This document shows positions 18,153 to 26,061 of a DNA stretch of 64,000 bases, one piece after another; within the stretch, counting starts at the first letter, position 1; each line of letters starts with the position of its first letter. The DNA lies in NCBI GenBank assembly GCA_002388665.1, contig DGMY01000040.1:1-64000 (forward strand). Reading direction: 5' to 3'. The notes below the pieces were generated by a model that saw nothing but the letters and a program-made list of their open reading frames with translations, had not been told where the DNA came from and ran no database searches. Made by a program: the position numbers and the translations under genes. The stretch is from Opitutia bacterium UBA4506. Its GTDB lineage: Bacteria > Verrucomicrobiota > Verrucomicrobiia > Opitutales > Puniceicoccaceae.

Positions 18153-19021
18153 TCTCCGGTGGGTAGCTCAGATTTCAACTGACGCCTGCGCGAATCGAGA
18201 AGCGGAAAGAATCCTTCGGCTTGGAGGGTTTCGGCAGCTGAATCTGAAAGCAGGAACTCGATGTAGGGCGCGAGAAAGCGGTACTGGCTGCGGGGAACGC
18301 AGATGTAGTAGGGGAGGGAAAGCGGATAGTCACCGTAGTTGACGTTCTCGAGGGTAGGGCCGAACGAAATCTCGCCCTCGGAAGATTCGATGCGAAGCGT
18401 TTTGAGATCTGGTGAAAGTGGAATCGTGTCAATGAAGCCAATCGCCCCATCATTGTTGCTGACATAGGACTCCAGGCGCAGGGAGGAGCTAAATTCTTGG
18501 ATCCCGGAACGAAGGGCTTCGCTCTCGAGGAAAGTTGCGCTGAACAAGTCGAGAATCGGGCTCAAGCCGGAGTTTGCGTAGGCGGCTTGGATATTACGAT
18601 TTTGCCAGGAACCGGAGAGACCCAGAGCCGACCATCGAGCAATCGCATTCTCGCTCAGCGAGCCAAAGATGCCTCCAATTTGTTGTTGGGAAAGGGAATC
18701 GAGAGGATTCTTTTCATGTACAACAATCGCACCGATCTGGAATCCCAGGGGAATGACGGGGAAATCGTAGTCGCTGGGAGTTTTCTCGGGCATGGCCACG
18801 AGAATGATGTCGGCATCGCCCTCGTAAAATTCACGGAAAGCGAGGAGACTGCCACCTAGGTTCACCTCGAGAAAGTCGCCCTCGGATTCGGCAAACTCTT
18901 TGAGAGATTCGATCAGGGCCTCTGGAATGTAGTCGGAGCCCTCAACCTTGATTACGCGGGCATGAAGACTCGATCCGAGGAGGGTCAAAGAGAGAAGCGA
19001 AAGGAGAAAGAAGGGTTTCAT
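18149..19021 (-). CDS. PstS-like phosphate-binding-type periplasmic protein
   Basis: Secreted substrate-binding protein of 290 residues with a Sec signal (MKPFFLLSLLSLTLLGSSLHA). The mature part follows the PBP-like/PstS fold: VIKVEGSDYIPEALIESLKEF, LGGSLLAFREFYEGDADIILVAMP, a mid region with LSQQQIGGIFG and a C-terminal IGFIDTIPLSPD. The canonical phosphate-binding 'GSG/S' and 'SRP' boxes are weak, so phosphate is not assured. No pst permease is nearby. It lies 11 bases after an NtrC-type activator and overlaps hemF by 4 bases. Confidence 0.82.
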   Translation of the reverse strand: MKPFFLLSLLSLTLLGSSLHARVIKVEGSDYIPEALIESLKEFAESEGDFLEVNLGGSLLAFREFYEGDADIILVAMPEKTPSDYDFPVIPLGFQIGAIVVHEKNPLDSLSQQQIGGIFGSLSENAIARWSALGLSGSWQNRNIQAAYANSGLSPILDLFSATFLESEALRSGIQEFSSSLRLESYVSNNDGAIGFIDTIPLSPDLKTLRIESSEGEISFGPTLENVNYGDYPLSLPYYICVPRSQYRFLAPYIEFLLSDSAAETLQAEGFFPLLDSRRRQLKSELPTGE

Positions 19022-19032
19022 ATACTAGGAAA

Positions 19033-20397
19033 TTAAGATTCGAGGAGTTCGGGCCAGCGTGCAAGCTTCCGATGAAGAGTACGGCGACTCATCCCCAGTA
19101 ATTCTGCAGCCTGGGTCTTGTTTCCACCGGTTTTTTGCAGGGCATTGCGCAAAAGTCGTTTCTCATTTTCTTCCACGGAAAGAGGATTTGAGACCAGGCC
19201 GGAAATGGCGGTTCGGGCTGGGGGACCCTCGTCAAAAAACTTGGTTTCGAGATCGTACTCGGTCACGAGGCTACCGCGCTTCAGGATGACTATGTTTTCG
19301 CAGAAATTCCGCAGTTCGCGGATGTTTCCCGGCCATCGATATTTCTGAAGGACCCCGACCGCATCGGGAGAGAATGTAACCGGGGGCAAATTGTTCTCCC
19401 GGCTGAAAGTGTCGACGTAGTATTCGAGAAGGAGTGGTATATCCTCCTGCCGATCGCGCAAAGGAGGGAGATCCAGCGAGATTACATTGAGTCGGTAGAG
19501 GAGATCGGCGCGGAAATTCCCGCGTCGGGCCATTGCGGCCAAATCTTTATTGGTGGCACAAACCAACCGGGCATCGATCGAAATTGTTTTAACGCTCCCG
19601 AGCCTTTCGAGAGTGCGGGTTTCGAGAAAGCGCAGCAGCTTTATCTGGGTTGAAGCGTCGATCTCGCCGATCTCGTCGAGAAACAGCGTGCCCCCATCAG
19701 CCGCTTCGAACCGCCCGATCCGTCGTTCGGTGGCCCCGGTAAAGGCACCTTTCTCGTGACCGAACAGTTCGCTTTCCAGAAGATTGGATGCCAACGCCGC
19801 GCAATGAACGGCGACGAACGGTCGGCGACTCCGGTCGCTGTTCTGGTGGATGGCCTGAGCGATCAGCTCTTTACCGGTTCCCGTTTCGCCCTCGATCAAG
19901 ACCGTAGCCTTGGAGGGGGCGACCAAGCGCACGGTATCGAGAATCTTTTGCAGTTTCGGGGAGTTGCCGAGAATCTCGTCAAACTTGAATTTCTGGTCAA
20001 GGCGCTGGTGAAGCGTCTGGTTCTCCTTTTCGAGTTGTTCGGTTTTGAGGGCGCGCTCGATCAGAAGTTCGAGTTTCTCCAGGCTTACCGGCTTGGTGAG
20101 GAAATCGTAGGCTCCCCGCTTCATTGCATCCACGGCGGTCTCCACATTCCCGTAGGCGGTCATCATGATGCAGACTGGCCGCGGCGAAATTGTCAGAGTC
20201 CGTTCGATCACGGACATGCCTGATTTGCCGGCCATCCTCAAATCGGTCAAAACCACATCAAAGCGGTCGCTTTCGAGATGATTGAACGCCTCTTTGGCAT
20301 TGTTGGCGGTGGTGATCTCGTAACGGTCCTCCAATGCAGCCTCCAGACCTTCGAGGGTATGGGGTTCGTCATCTACGATTAGAATGGATGCTGGCAT
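19033..20397 (-). CDS. NtrC-family sigma-54-dependent response regulator
   Basis: 454-residue enhancer-binding protein. The receiver has phosphoacceptor Asp52 (VVLTDLRM) and Lys102. The AAA+ domain has Walker A GETGTGKE (170-177), sigma-54-contacting GAFTGA (217-222), Walker B in GTLFLDEIGEID, and LYRLNVISLDLPPLRDR. The C-terminal Fis-type HTH is NKTQAAELLGMSRRTLHRKLA. All functional motifs are intact, so it should activate sigma-54 promoters when phosphorylated. No kinase is adjacent in the window. It follows a related but degenerate receiver-AAA protein by 75 bases. Confidence 0.95.
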   Translation of the reverse strand: MPASILIVDDEPHTLEGLEAALEDRYEITTANNAKEAFNHLESDRFDVVLTDLRMAGKSGMSVIERTLTISPRPVCIMMTAYGNVETAVDAMKRGAYDFLTKPVSLEKLELLIERALKTEQLEKENQTLHQRLDQKFKFDEILGNSPKLQKILDTVRLVAPSKATVLIEGETGTGKELIAQAIHQNSDRSRRPFVAVHCAALASNLLESELFGHEKGAFTGATERRIGRFEAADGGTLFLDEIGEIDASTQIKLLRFLETRTLERLGSVKTISIDARLVCATNKDLAAMARRGNFRADLLYRLNVISLDLPPLRDRQEDIPLLLEYYVDTFSRENNLPPVTFSPDAVGVLQKYRWPGNIRELRNFCENIVILKRGSLVTEYDLETKFFDEGPPARTAISGLVSNPLSVEENEKRLLRNALQKTGGNKTQAAELLGMSRRTLHRKLARWPELLES

Positions 20398-20472
20398 GAA
20401 AGTCAGAGGATGATTTGAGACTTGCTGAGAGCAAGAAATTCTTTGGTCTTCCGCGGCTGTGGAAAAGAAGGG

Positions 20473-21780
20473 CTAGGATTCGAGGATGCTCGCGACAACT
20501 TTCTTGGGCGTTTGAGTGATGGAAGAGACCCTGTCGGTATCGTTGTCCAGGAACTCTGCCAGCGCGGTTACATATGAATCGCGATAGGACTCGAGAGATT
20601 CGAACAAGCTGATCTCGCGGAGTTGGCTCTTGGAAATGGCGGGTGTGTCATCCCCCGACATGGCTTCGATCACATCGCGGGTGGCGACTGGCCGGCCGGT
20701 GTGTCGTTGTTGGATTTGGAGAAGAACCTTGCGAAGCTCGGTGTAGTTCCCGGGCCACTCCTTATCGACTAAGGTGCGAATGGCCTCGTTGTCCCATGGA
20801 ATTGGGCGGCCGTTGTCGTCTTCGGTGGATCGGGCAACCCACTCGATGTCTTCGGGGCACTCTCGCAGCGGGGGAACGTGGATCTCAGAGCCGCCCATGG
20901 ACAAATAGAGTTCATCGCTCAAAGCGCCATCCTGATAGAGCGATTCGACATCTCTACTGATCATGAAGACAAAGCGGATGTGGCCATCCCACTGGTTCTG
21001 GAACGTACCCCGGCGGGAGCTGCGGGCCAGTTGTTTTTGATGGGTTGGGTCGAGCAGATCAGTTTCGGGGATGCAAAGAACGAGATTGGACCATCCGTTC
21101 TCGTACGCCTCGGCAGCAATTTCGCCAAGCCGGTCAATGGTGCAATCGGCGGATTCGATGATCCGGCCCCCCGAAGTCTCGCTGCTGACCCAGCGGCAAA
21201 AGTCTTCTGCAATCGCCCGTGAAGGAGTGCCGCGTGGAGTGACAATGCAGAGATTTTGCCTTCGGTTCCGCATCCGGTAAATAGACTCTGCGAAGGCGAG
21301 ACTAGCTTCGGACTGGCAGGGCAGGGCGTGGAAGGGAAACCCGAGATTGCTGATTTCGGATTCGGATTCGTGATGGCTCTGAGGCTTCTGCTTTTGGGAC
21401 TTCGATTTGCCTTCGGCGATCAATTTCGCTGCATTTTTCAGGAGCGAGAAAACGCTAAGCGGCTTTTCGTAGAGGCCAACGATCCCCTCAGCTTCCATTT
21501 TCTCCCGATCCTTGGACTCGAGAAAGCCCGACACCATGATGATGGGTAGCTCAGGGCGAATGGCTTTGATCTTTTGTGAAAGTTCGAAGCCATTGAGCAT
21601 GGGCATGCGCAAATCGGTCACCACGAGGCTGAAGTCCATCGAGCGAACAATATTCTCGACCTTGGTAGGATCTCCAGCGACCTCGACCTCGTAAGAAGCC
21701 TGAGTAAATACGTCGGAAAGGAGAGACGCAAAATCAAGATCGTCGTCAACAATGAGAATTCGGGTAGTTGTTTCTTCCAT
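20473..21780 (-). CDS. Receiver protein with a degenerate NtrC-like AAA+ domain
   Basis: 435 residues. The N-terminal receiver is intact (D12-D13-D14, Asp56 in VVTDLRMP, Lys107). After a Lys/Ser/Gln-rich linker (about 124-145) comes an AAA+-like region that keeps the shape of NtrC proteins (LYLSMGGSEIHVPPLRECPEDIEWVA, about 291-316; EWPGNYTELRKVLLQI, 341-356). It has lost the Walker A loop (TPRGTPSR at about 181-188), has no GAFTGA and no Fis-type HTH at the end. It should neither hydrolyse ATP nor drive sigma-54 open-complex formation. It could titrate phosphate or form mixed oligomers with the intact NtrC protein downstream. Confidence 0.85.
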   Translation of the reverse strand: MEETTTRILIVDDDLDFASLLSDVFTQASYEVEVAGDPTKVENIVRSMDFSLVVTDLRMPMLNGFELSQKIKAIRPELPIIMVSGFLESKDREKMEAEGIVGLYEKPLSVFSLLKNAAKLIAEGKSKSQKQKPQSHHESESEISNLGFPFHALPCQSEASLAFAESIYRMRNRRQNLCIVTPRGTPSRAIAEDFCRWVSSETSGGRIIESADCTIDRLGEIAAEAYENGWSNLVLCIPETDLLDPTHQKQLARSSRRGTFQNQWDGHIRFVFMISRDVESLYQDGALSDELYLSMGGSEIHVPPLRECPEDIEWVARSTEDDNGRPIPWDNEAIRTLVDKEWPGNYTELRKVLLQIQQRHTGRPVATRDVIEAMSGDDTPAISKSQLREISLFESLESYRDSYVTALAEFLDNDTDRVSSITQTPKKVVASILES

Positions 21781-21789
21781 CGTAGGAAA

Positions 21790-22308
21790 TTAATGTTCGT
21801 CTTCGGCCTCGCCGGAATCGGACTGGGATATGCGGTCGATTGCTTCGGTGATGCATTGGATATCGGTGCCGTACCAGACGATGGGCTTGTCCGCGATCCC
21901 CTCCCAGTAATCGATCACGGGACGGCTTGGGTGATAGGCAGTCGCGACCAAGTAGTAATCGCCGACGAGATCAAAAGGAATGGTCCAAGTTGCCCAGCAG
22001 ATATCGGGGTCGTTCATCGCGTTCCCCAGAGGGCGCAAGCGATAGTTTCGCAGGGCGATCAAACCGATCTTGGATTCTTTGACCACGAAATCGATGTAAT
22101 CCTTCTCCTCGAGTTTTTTCAGCTCATAGATCAAGATATTGAGGATAGAAATCTGTCGTGGATTTCCGGCGTCGATCGCGTCGAGAAGCTTTTCATTTGC
22201 TTCATCAATGTCATCCACTTTCACGAGACCATTTTCGTAGAGAGTGTTGGCCAGAAAACGATTGCTCCGCAATACGATGGCTCTGATTTCTTTACTGATC
22301 TCGGGCAT
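21790..22308 (-). CDS. Standalone domain resembling the N-terminus of GspE/PilB-type ATPases
   Basis: 172-residue protein without signal or membrane segment. The pattern (SNRFLANTLYENGLVKVDDI, ISILNILIYELKKLEE, then a basic strand-rich half ending KPIVWYGTDIQCITEAIDRI) resembles the type II secretion/type IV pilus ATPase N-terminal (MshEN/T2SSE_N) domain, but no ATPase domain follows. The paired c-di-GMP-binding 'RLG...' repeats of MshEN are not evident. It ends 9 bases before the degenerate receiver-AAA gene, so the two are probably co-expressed. The complete antisense frame is judged a shadow. The family call is tentative. Confidence 0.65.
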   Translation of the reverse strand: MPEISKEIRAIVLRSNRFLANTLYENGLVKVDDIDEANEKLLDAIDAGNPRQISILNILIYELKKLEEKDYIDFVVKESKIGLIALRNYRLRPLGNAMNDPDICWATWTIPFDLVGDYYLVATAYHPSRPVIDYWEGIADKPIVWYGTDIQCITEAIDRISQSDSGEAEDEH

Positions 22309-22387
22309 TGAACTTCAAGCTATCGGGGCTTTCGGCAGGTTCAATCCAAAATCCTCGATCCCTCGTAGAGGAGGGCGATGGACCGAT

Positions 22388-22714
22388 TCAGCCGCGGTCG
22401 ATATGGCCGAGGTCGCGGCGGGGATCGAGTTGATCGCGCACCCGTTTTTTCAGTTCCTTGATCTCGGGAAAGCCTCCATCGACCGTTCGGTCCCAGAGAA
22501 CGAGATCATTGTAGGTGATGAGGAAGGTTCCCGATGAGTCACTGGGACGAAGGGTGACCTGCGCCAAGTCATTCTCGAAAGTGCTCAGAAGCTCTTGAGA
22601 CATCCAAGCGGAACGCAGCAGCCATTTGCAGCCCGGGCAGTAGGTGATGGTAATCGCTGGTTTTTGAGTATCTTTCACACCTCGATTGAATACGGACGGA
22701 GCAGGAGACCGCAA
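22388..22714 (-). CDS. SelT/SelW/SelH (Rdx) family protein, Cys form
   Basis: Small thioredoxin-fold redox protein of 108 residues or fewer. The Rdx motif is TITYCPGCKWLLRSAWMSQEL, with CPGC as the redox pair in place of the Cys-Sec of selenoprotein forms, followed by a strand region (VTLRPSDSSGTFLITYND) and the terminal WDRTVDGGFPEIKELKKRVRDQLDP. The length beyond the domain is small and the start uncertain (GTG about 12 codons downstream is an alternative). It is the first gene of the minus-strand run and divergent from rpiB. Confidence 0.85.
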   Translation of the reverse strand: MRSPAPSVFNRGVKDTQKPAITITYCPGCKWLLRSAWMSQELLSTFENDLAQVTLRPSDSSGTFLITYNDLVLWDRTVDGGFPEIKELKKRVRDQLDPRRDLGHIDRG

Positions 22715-22876
22715 TCACGGAGTCGGCATCTCACCGGGTGAATCCACCCAGGCGTGGGGCTGGTGGTAGCTGTTCCCCTGAGCGCAGGCCGATGAGATAC
22801 GGGAAGAACGGGATTTTTTCGGCGACGAATCGTTTTTGGATTCGCCCGAAGGCGATAGGGGGTTTACGAAAGGAGA

Positions 22877-23305
22877 ATGAAAATTTCACTCGGAACAGAT
22901 CACGCTGGTTACACCCACAAGGAAGCGGTCAAAACCCATCTTGCCGGCCTCGGCCATGAAGTACTGGATTTTGGCACTGATTCTGTTGAAGCAGTTGATT
23001 ACCCCGACTACATCCGCCCAGCTGCTGAGGCAGTATCAACCGGTGAATCGGACCTAGGTATCGTATTTGGTGGCAGTGGTAACGGTGAAGCGATTACTGC
23101 CAACAAAGTGAAAGGCGTTCGCTGCGCACTCTGCTGGAACATCGAGACCGGTGAGCTGGCGAAACAGCACAACAACGCAAATGTACTCTCATTTGGCGCC
23201 CGGCAGACACCGATCGATGACGTAATCAAGATCATCGACGCTTGGCTGGGAGCGGAATTCGAGGGTGGACGCCACCTACGGCGCATCAATAAAATTGAAC
23301 AATAG
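22877..23305 (+). CDS. rpiB: Ribose-5-phosphate isomerase B, Glu-base type
   Basis: Interconverts ribose-5-phosphate and ribulose-5-phosphate. The phosphate/ring-opening site LGTDHAGYTHKE and NANVLSFGARQT are present. The loop LGIVFGGSGNGEAITANK has Gly where E. coli RpiB has its catalytic Cys, and Glu71 takes the place used as the base in the Mycobacterium enzyme (GGSGNGE). It belongs to the Glu subtype. A clear AAGGAG ribosome site precedes ATG 22877. clpP starts 2 bases after its stop. Confidence 0.94.
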   Translation: MKISLGTDHAGYTHKEAVKTHLAGLGHEVLDFGTDSVEAVDYPDYIRPAAEAVSTGESDLGIVFGGSGNGEAITANKVKGVRCALCWNIETGELAKQHNNANVLSFGARQTPIDDVIKIIDAWLGAEFEGGRHLRRINKIEQ

Positions 23306-23307
23306 AG

Positions 23308-23961
23308 ATGAATCTCCCTTCCAGTTTTGACATGGAAGGAACATCAAGCTTTGTACCCATTATGGCTGAAATTATGCAGGCAAAAGAAAATCAAGAGGAA
23401 AAGAATCAGGGCGGCTCGCTCTCCGAGATGGTCCAAAAGCGATTCCTCGAGGATCGTAAAATCTTTCTCTGGGGGGAGGTTTCCGACAAGACAATGCGGG
23501 AAGTCACCGAGAAATTGTTGTTCCTTGAGTCCGACAAACCCGGCGAAGAGATCAAGTTTTACATCAACACACCCGGTGGATCGATTACAGCGGGTATGGC
23601 GGCCTACGATACGATGAAGCTCATTTCGAGTCCCGTTTCGGTCATCGTGACTGGCATGGCCGCTAGCATGGGTTCGATCCTTCTGTCGGGGGCAGAGAAA
23701 GGCCGCCGGTATATTTATCCACACGGGCGGGTTCTCATTCACCAGCCATTGATCAGTGGAACTTTCATGGCTCCTGCCGTGGACATCAATATCCAGGCGC
23801 AGGAGATGGAACGCATCCGCGAGGAATTGAACAAGATTCTCGCCGAGGCTTCTGGTAAGGATCTGGCGACGATCGAAAATGATACTGACCGCGATTTCTA
23901 TCTCACTGCAGAAGAGTCGATTAAGTATGGTCTCGTCGATGAGATCGTGACCTCGATTTAG
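23308..23961 (+). CDS. clpP: ClpP-family serine protease, atypical paralogue
   Basis: Cytoplasmic Clp protease subunit with intact triad: Ser120 (TGMAASMGSIL), His145 (VLIHQPL), Asp192 (ENDTDRDFYL). Oxyanion loop NTPGGSITAGMAAYDT is normal. Unlike standard ClpP it lacks the axial 'ERxYDIYSRLL' segment (SLSEMVQKRFLEDRKIFL instead) and the Gly-rich handle turn is ISGTFMAPAVDINIQ. This matches secondary ClpP forms that often make mixed rings with a canonical ClpP. The first in-frame Met is 23308. Met at 23332 or 23362 would also leave an intact protease. Confidence 0.9.
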   Translation: MNLPSSFDMEGTSSFVPIMAEIMQAKENQEEKNQGGSLSEMVQKRFLEDRKIFLWGEVSDKTMREVTEKLLFLESDKPGEEIKFYINTPGGSITAGMAAYDTMKLISSPVSVIVTGMAASMGSILLSGAEKGRRYIYPHGRVLIHQPLISGTFMAPAVDINIQAQEMERIREELNKILAEASGKDLATIENDTDRDFYLTAEESIKYGLVDEIVTSI

Positions 23962-23973
23962 GGGAGAGATTCC

Positions 23974-24807
23974 GTGAGTCTGGTATTTCAAAAGTATCAC
24001 GCCCTTGGAAACGACTATTTCGTCCTCGATCCTTCGAGCGGCGAGTTGCCGGATGTTGAAGGGATTGAAGCAGTGTGCCACCGCAATTTCGGTTTGGGTT
24101 CAGACGGAATCCTATACGGCCCGCTCCGGTCCGAAGTAGCGGATTTTCGCCTGCGGATTTTGAATCCGGATGGAAGTGAAGCGGAAAAAAGTGGAAACGG
24201 GCTCCGCATCTTTTGCCGGTATCTGCACGATCGCGGCGAGGTGACAGATCGACCATTCACTGTGGAAACGCTGGGAGGGATCGTTTCGGCCTGTATTCAC
24301 GATCCGGCAGAGAGCATCGAAGTCGAGATGGGTAAAGTTTCCTTTTCCAGCTCGGTGATTCCAGTCGAAGGAGAAGACCGAGAGGTCATCCAGGAGACTC
24401 TGGAAGCCGGGGGAGAGACCGTTGAGTTCTCAGCTGCCACTATTGGCAACCCCCACTGTGTCGTCCTGCGCGATAAAGTGACCGAGGCGGAGGCACTCCG
24501 TCTTGGACCATGCTTGGAGAATCACTCACTCTTCCCAAACCGGACGAACGTACAGTTTCTGGAGGTGATCGACCGCGCCAATATCAAATTGGAGATATGG
24601 GAGCGGGGTGCTGGATACACATTGGCATCGGGAAGTAGTTCGAGCGCTGCTGCATCGGTCGCGCGAAAGCTGGGCCTGGTTGACCAGAGTATTACGGTGC
24701 ACATGCCCGGCGGCCAGTTGACCTTGGAGATTGGCGACGACTATTCAGTCCGGATGACTGGACCGGTACGCCGGATCGGTGAACTGACCTGGACGCCGGA
24801 AGGTTGA
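23974..24807 (+). CDS. dapF: Diaminopimelate epimerase homologue with both catalytic Cys changed to Ser
   Basis: 277-residue DapF fold. The substrate motifs FQKYHALGNDYFVLD, NPDGSEAEKSGNGLRIF, IGNPHCVV and EIWERGAGYTLASGSSSS line up with DapF, and GTG at 23974 is the start. The two catalytic cysteines expected in 'MCGNG' and 'ACGT/S' are Ser73 and Ser219. It may be a serine-type subfamily, a low-activity epimerase or an enzyme for another substrate. Directly downstream of clpP on the same strand and convergent with the LacI gene. The fold call is firm, the activity is not. Confidence 0.85.
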   Translation: MSLVFQKYHALGNDYFVLDPSSGELPDVEGIEAVCHRNFGLGSDGILYGPLRSEVADFRLRILNPDGSEAEKSGNGLRIFCRYLHDRGEVTDRPFTVETLGGIVSACIHDPAESIEVEMGKVSFSSSVIPVEGEDREVIQETLEAGGETVEFSAATIGNPHCVVLRDKVTEAEALRLGPCLENHSLFPNRTNVQFLEVIDRANIKLEIWERGAGYTLASGSSSSAAASVARKLGLVDQSITVHMPGGQLTLEIGDDYSVRMTGPVRRIGELTWTPEG

Positions 24808-24820
24808 CGCCGATTCGACC

Positions 24821-25948
24821 CTAGGAGGCGCTCGGGGGCAAATGGGCCGGTTTCAACGAGTCGGCTGTCGCTGTGTCCTGAAGGTCTCTTTTCGAGTGGA
24901 TCCAAATCGATTTTGGTAGCGTATTTAGACCGTGGATACTTTTCCCTTCGACCCACTTGCCAATTGAAAGCAAGCTTCGGGGGTATTCCGGTATGCCCGT
25001 TTCGTTGCGGTGCCTGAGTTGGATGAGGAGATCGATCGCTGACTCGGCGATGTTCGCGGTGTTTTGATAGATTCCAGAAACAGGCCCATCGGGCAGTGGG
25101 GTATCCATCGAGACAAAAGCGGTTTGAGAAAACTCTTCGGGAATCACTCGAAGCCAATTCATTGTATCACCGATTATGAGATCTGGTTTGTGTTGTCGGA
25201 GCCAAGGACTCAAGTCGGGAGCCGCCGCCCGCCATGATTGATGGTATATGCGGATTGAGGTGCTGTCCTCCCAAGCACTGAAAGCGCCCGTATACGCACG
25301 GCTCATCCGTTCCTCAAGATCCTGGTCGAGGAGAAGGCAGGGGTTGCGAAAATTCAAGAGCTGCACCTCTCGCAGGACCTTGCAAAATGACTTGAAGTGG
25401 CTTGGTTCGGCGCGGTGCAGATCGGGCTGAATCAGGGAACTCCCGATGGTCACGCAGCTGAATCGACTCCAGTCGAGGGCCGGAGGGTTTGCGGGTGAAG
25501 ACGGTGGAGGAGTGAGAATAACCCCTCGAATGCCACGGACCTTGAGGATGCGGTCGAGGTGATCCTGCGACTGATCTTCGCTAACTTGATGATGCTCGAT
25601 CCGGCATCCGTGTTCTTTCGCACTGGCATTGAGGCCCACCCATAGGTGATTGGAATAACTCCCCTCACTGTTACGAGAGGCCCACCGTCCGGGCCACCAC
25701 AGCGCGGCGAGAGTTTCTCGGTAGGTGAGATCCCGGCGGCCGGCGAAACTGCTCATCAGTTCGGTTACCATCGGATCTGGCGAGTATCCCACTCGGTCGG
25801 CAATCTCGAGGACTGCCTCGCGGGTCTTTTTGGCAATCTTCGAATTGGGCTGGAAGGCCCTGGAAACTGTCATTCGAGAGACGCCAGCCAACTCGGCCAC
25901 ATCGCGGAGTGACGGTTGCTTTGGGCGGGGCTCGCGTTCTCTAGACAT
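24821..25948 (-). CDS. LacI-family transcriptional regulator
   Basis: 375-residue repressor. N-terminal LacI HTH: PSLRDVAELAGVSRMTVSRAF followed by hinge PNSKIAKKTREAVLEIADRVGY. The remaining 300 residues form a periplasmic-binding-like effector domain (LWWPGRWASRN, IRGVILTPPP, PDLIIGDTMNWL). The frame continues 16 codons upstream, but ATG at 25948 directly before the HTH is preferred. Such regulators usually govern sugar use. The nearest non-housekeeping gene is a PEP-CTERM protein upstream on the same strand, and no operator palindrome was recognised. Confidence 0.9.
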   Translation of the reverse strand: MSREREPRPKQPSLRDVAELAGVSRMTVSRAFQPNSKIAKKTREAVLEIADRVGYSPDPMVTELMSSFAGRRDLTYRETLAALWWPGRWASRNSEGSYSNHLWVGLNASAKEHGCRIEHHQVSEDQSQDHLDRILKVRGIRGVILTPPPSSPANPPALDWSRFSCVTIGSSLIQPDLHRAEPSHFKSFCKVLREVQLLNFRNPCLLLDQDLEERMSRAYTGAFSAWEDSTSIRIYHQSWRAAAPDLSPWLRQHKPDLIIGDTMNWLRVIPEEFSQTAFVSMDTPLPDGPVSGIYQNTANIAESAIDLLIQLRHRNETGIPEYPRSLLSIGKWVEGKSIHGLNTLPKSIWIHSKRDLQDTATADSLKPAHLPPSAS

Positions 25949-26061
25949 ACCGATTTTCGAAGTATGAATCGAACGGCGCGAAAAGACAAATCCCAATCCA
26001 GGCCGGAATCTGTGGTGGCAGCCGGTCGAATGCTGCCCCCGCGAATCCTTTCTCCTTTGCC

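Noticed and set aside
21793..22311. A 172-codon frame fully antisense to the 172-codon minus-strand gene
   Set aside because: Mirror of the coding strand. Its composition has no recognisable family and it lacks a plausible ribosome site, while the minus-strand gene fits its operon with a 9-base gap.
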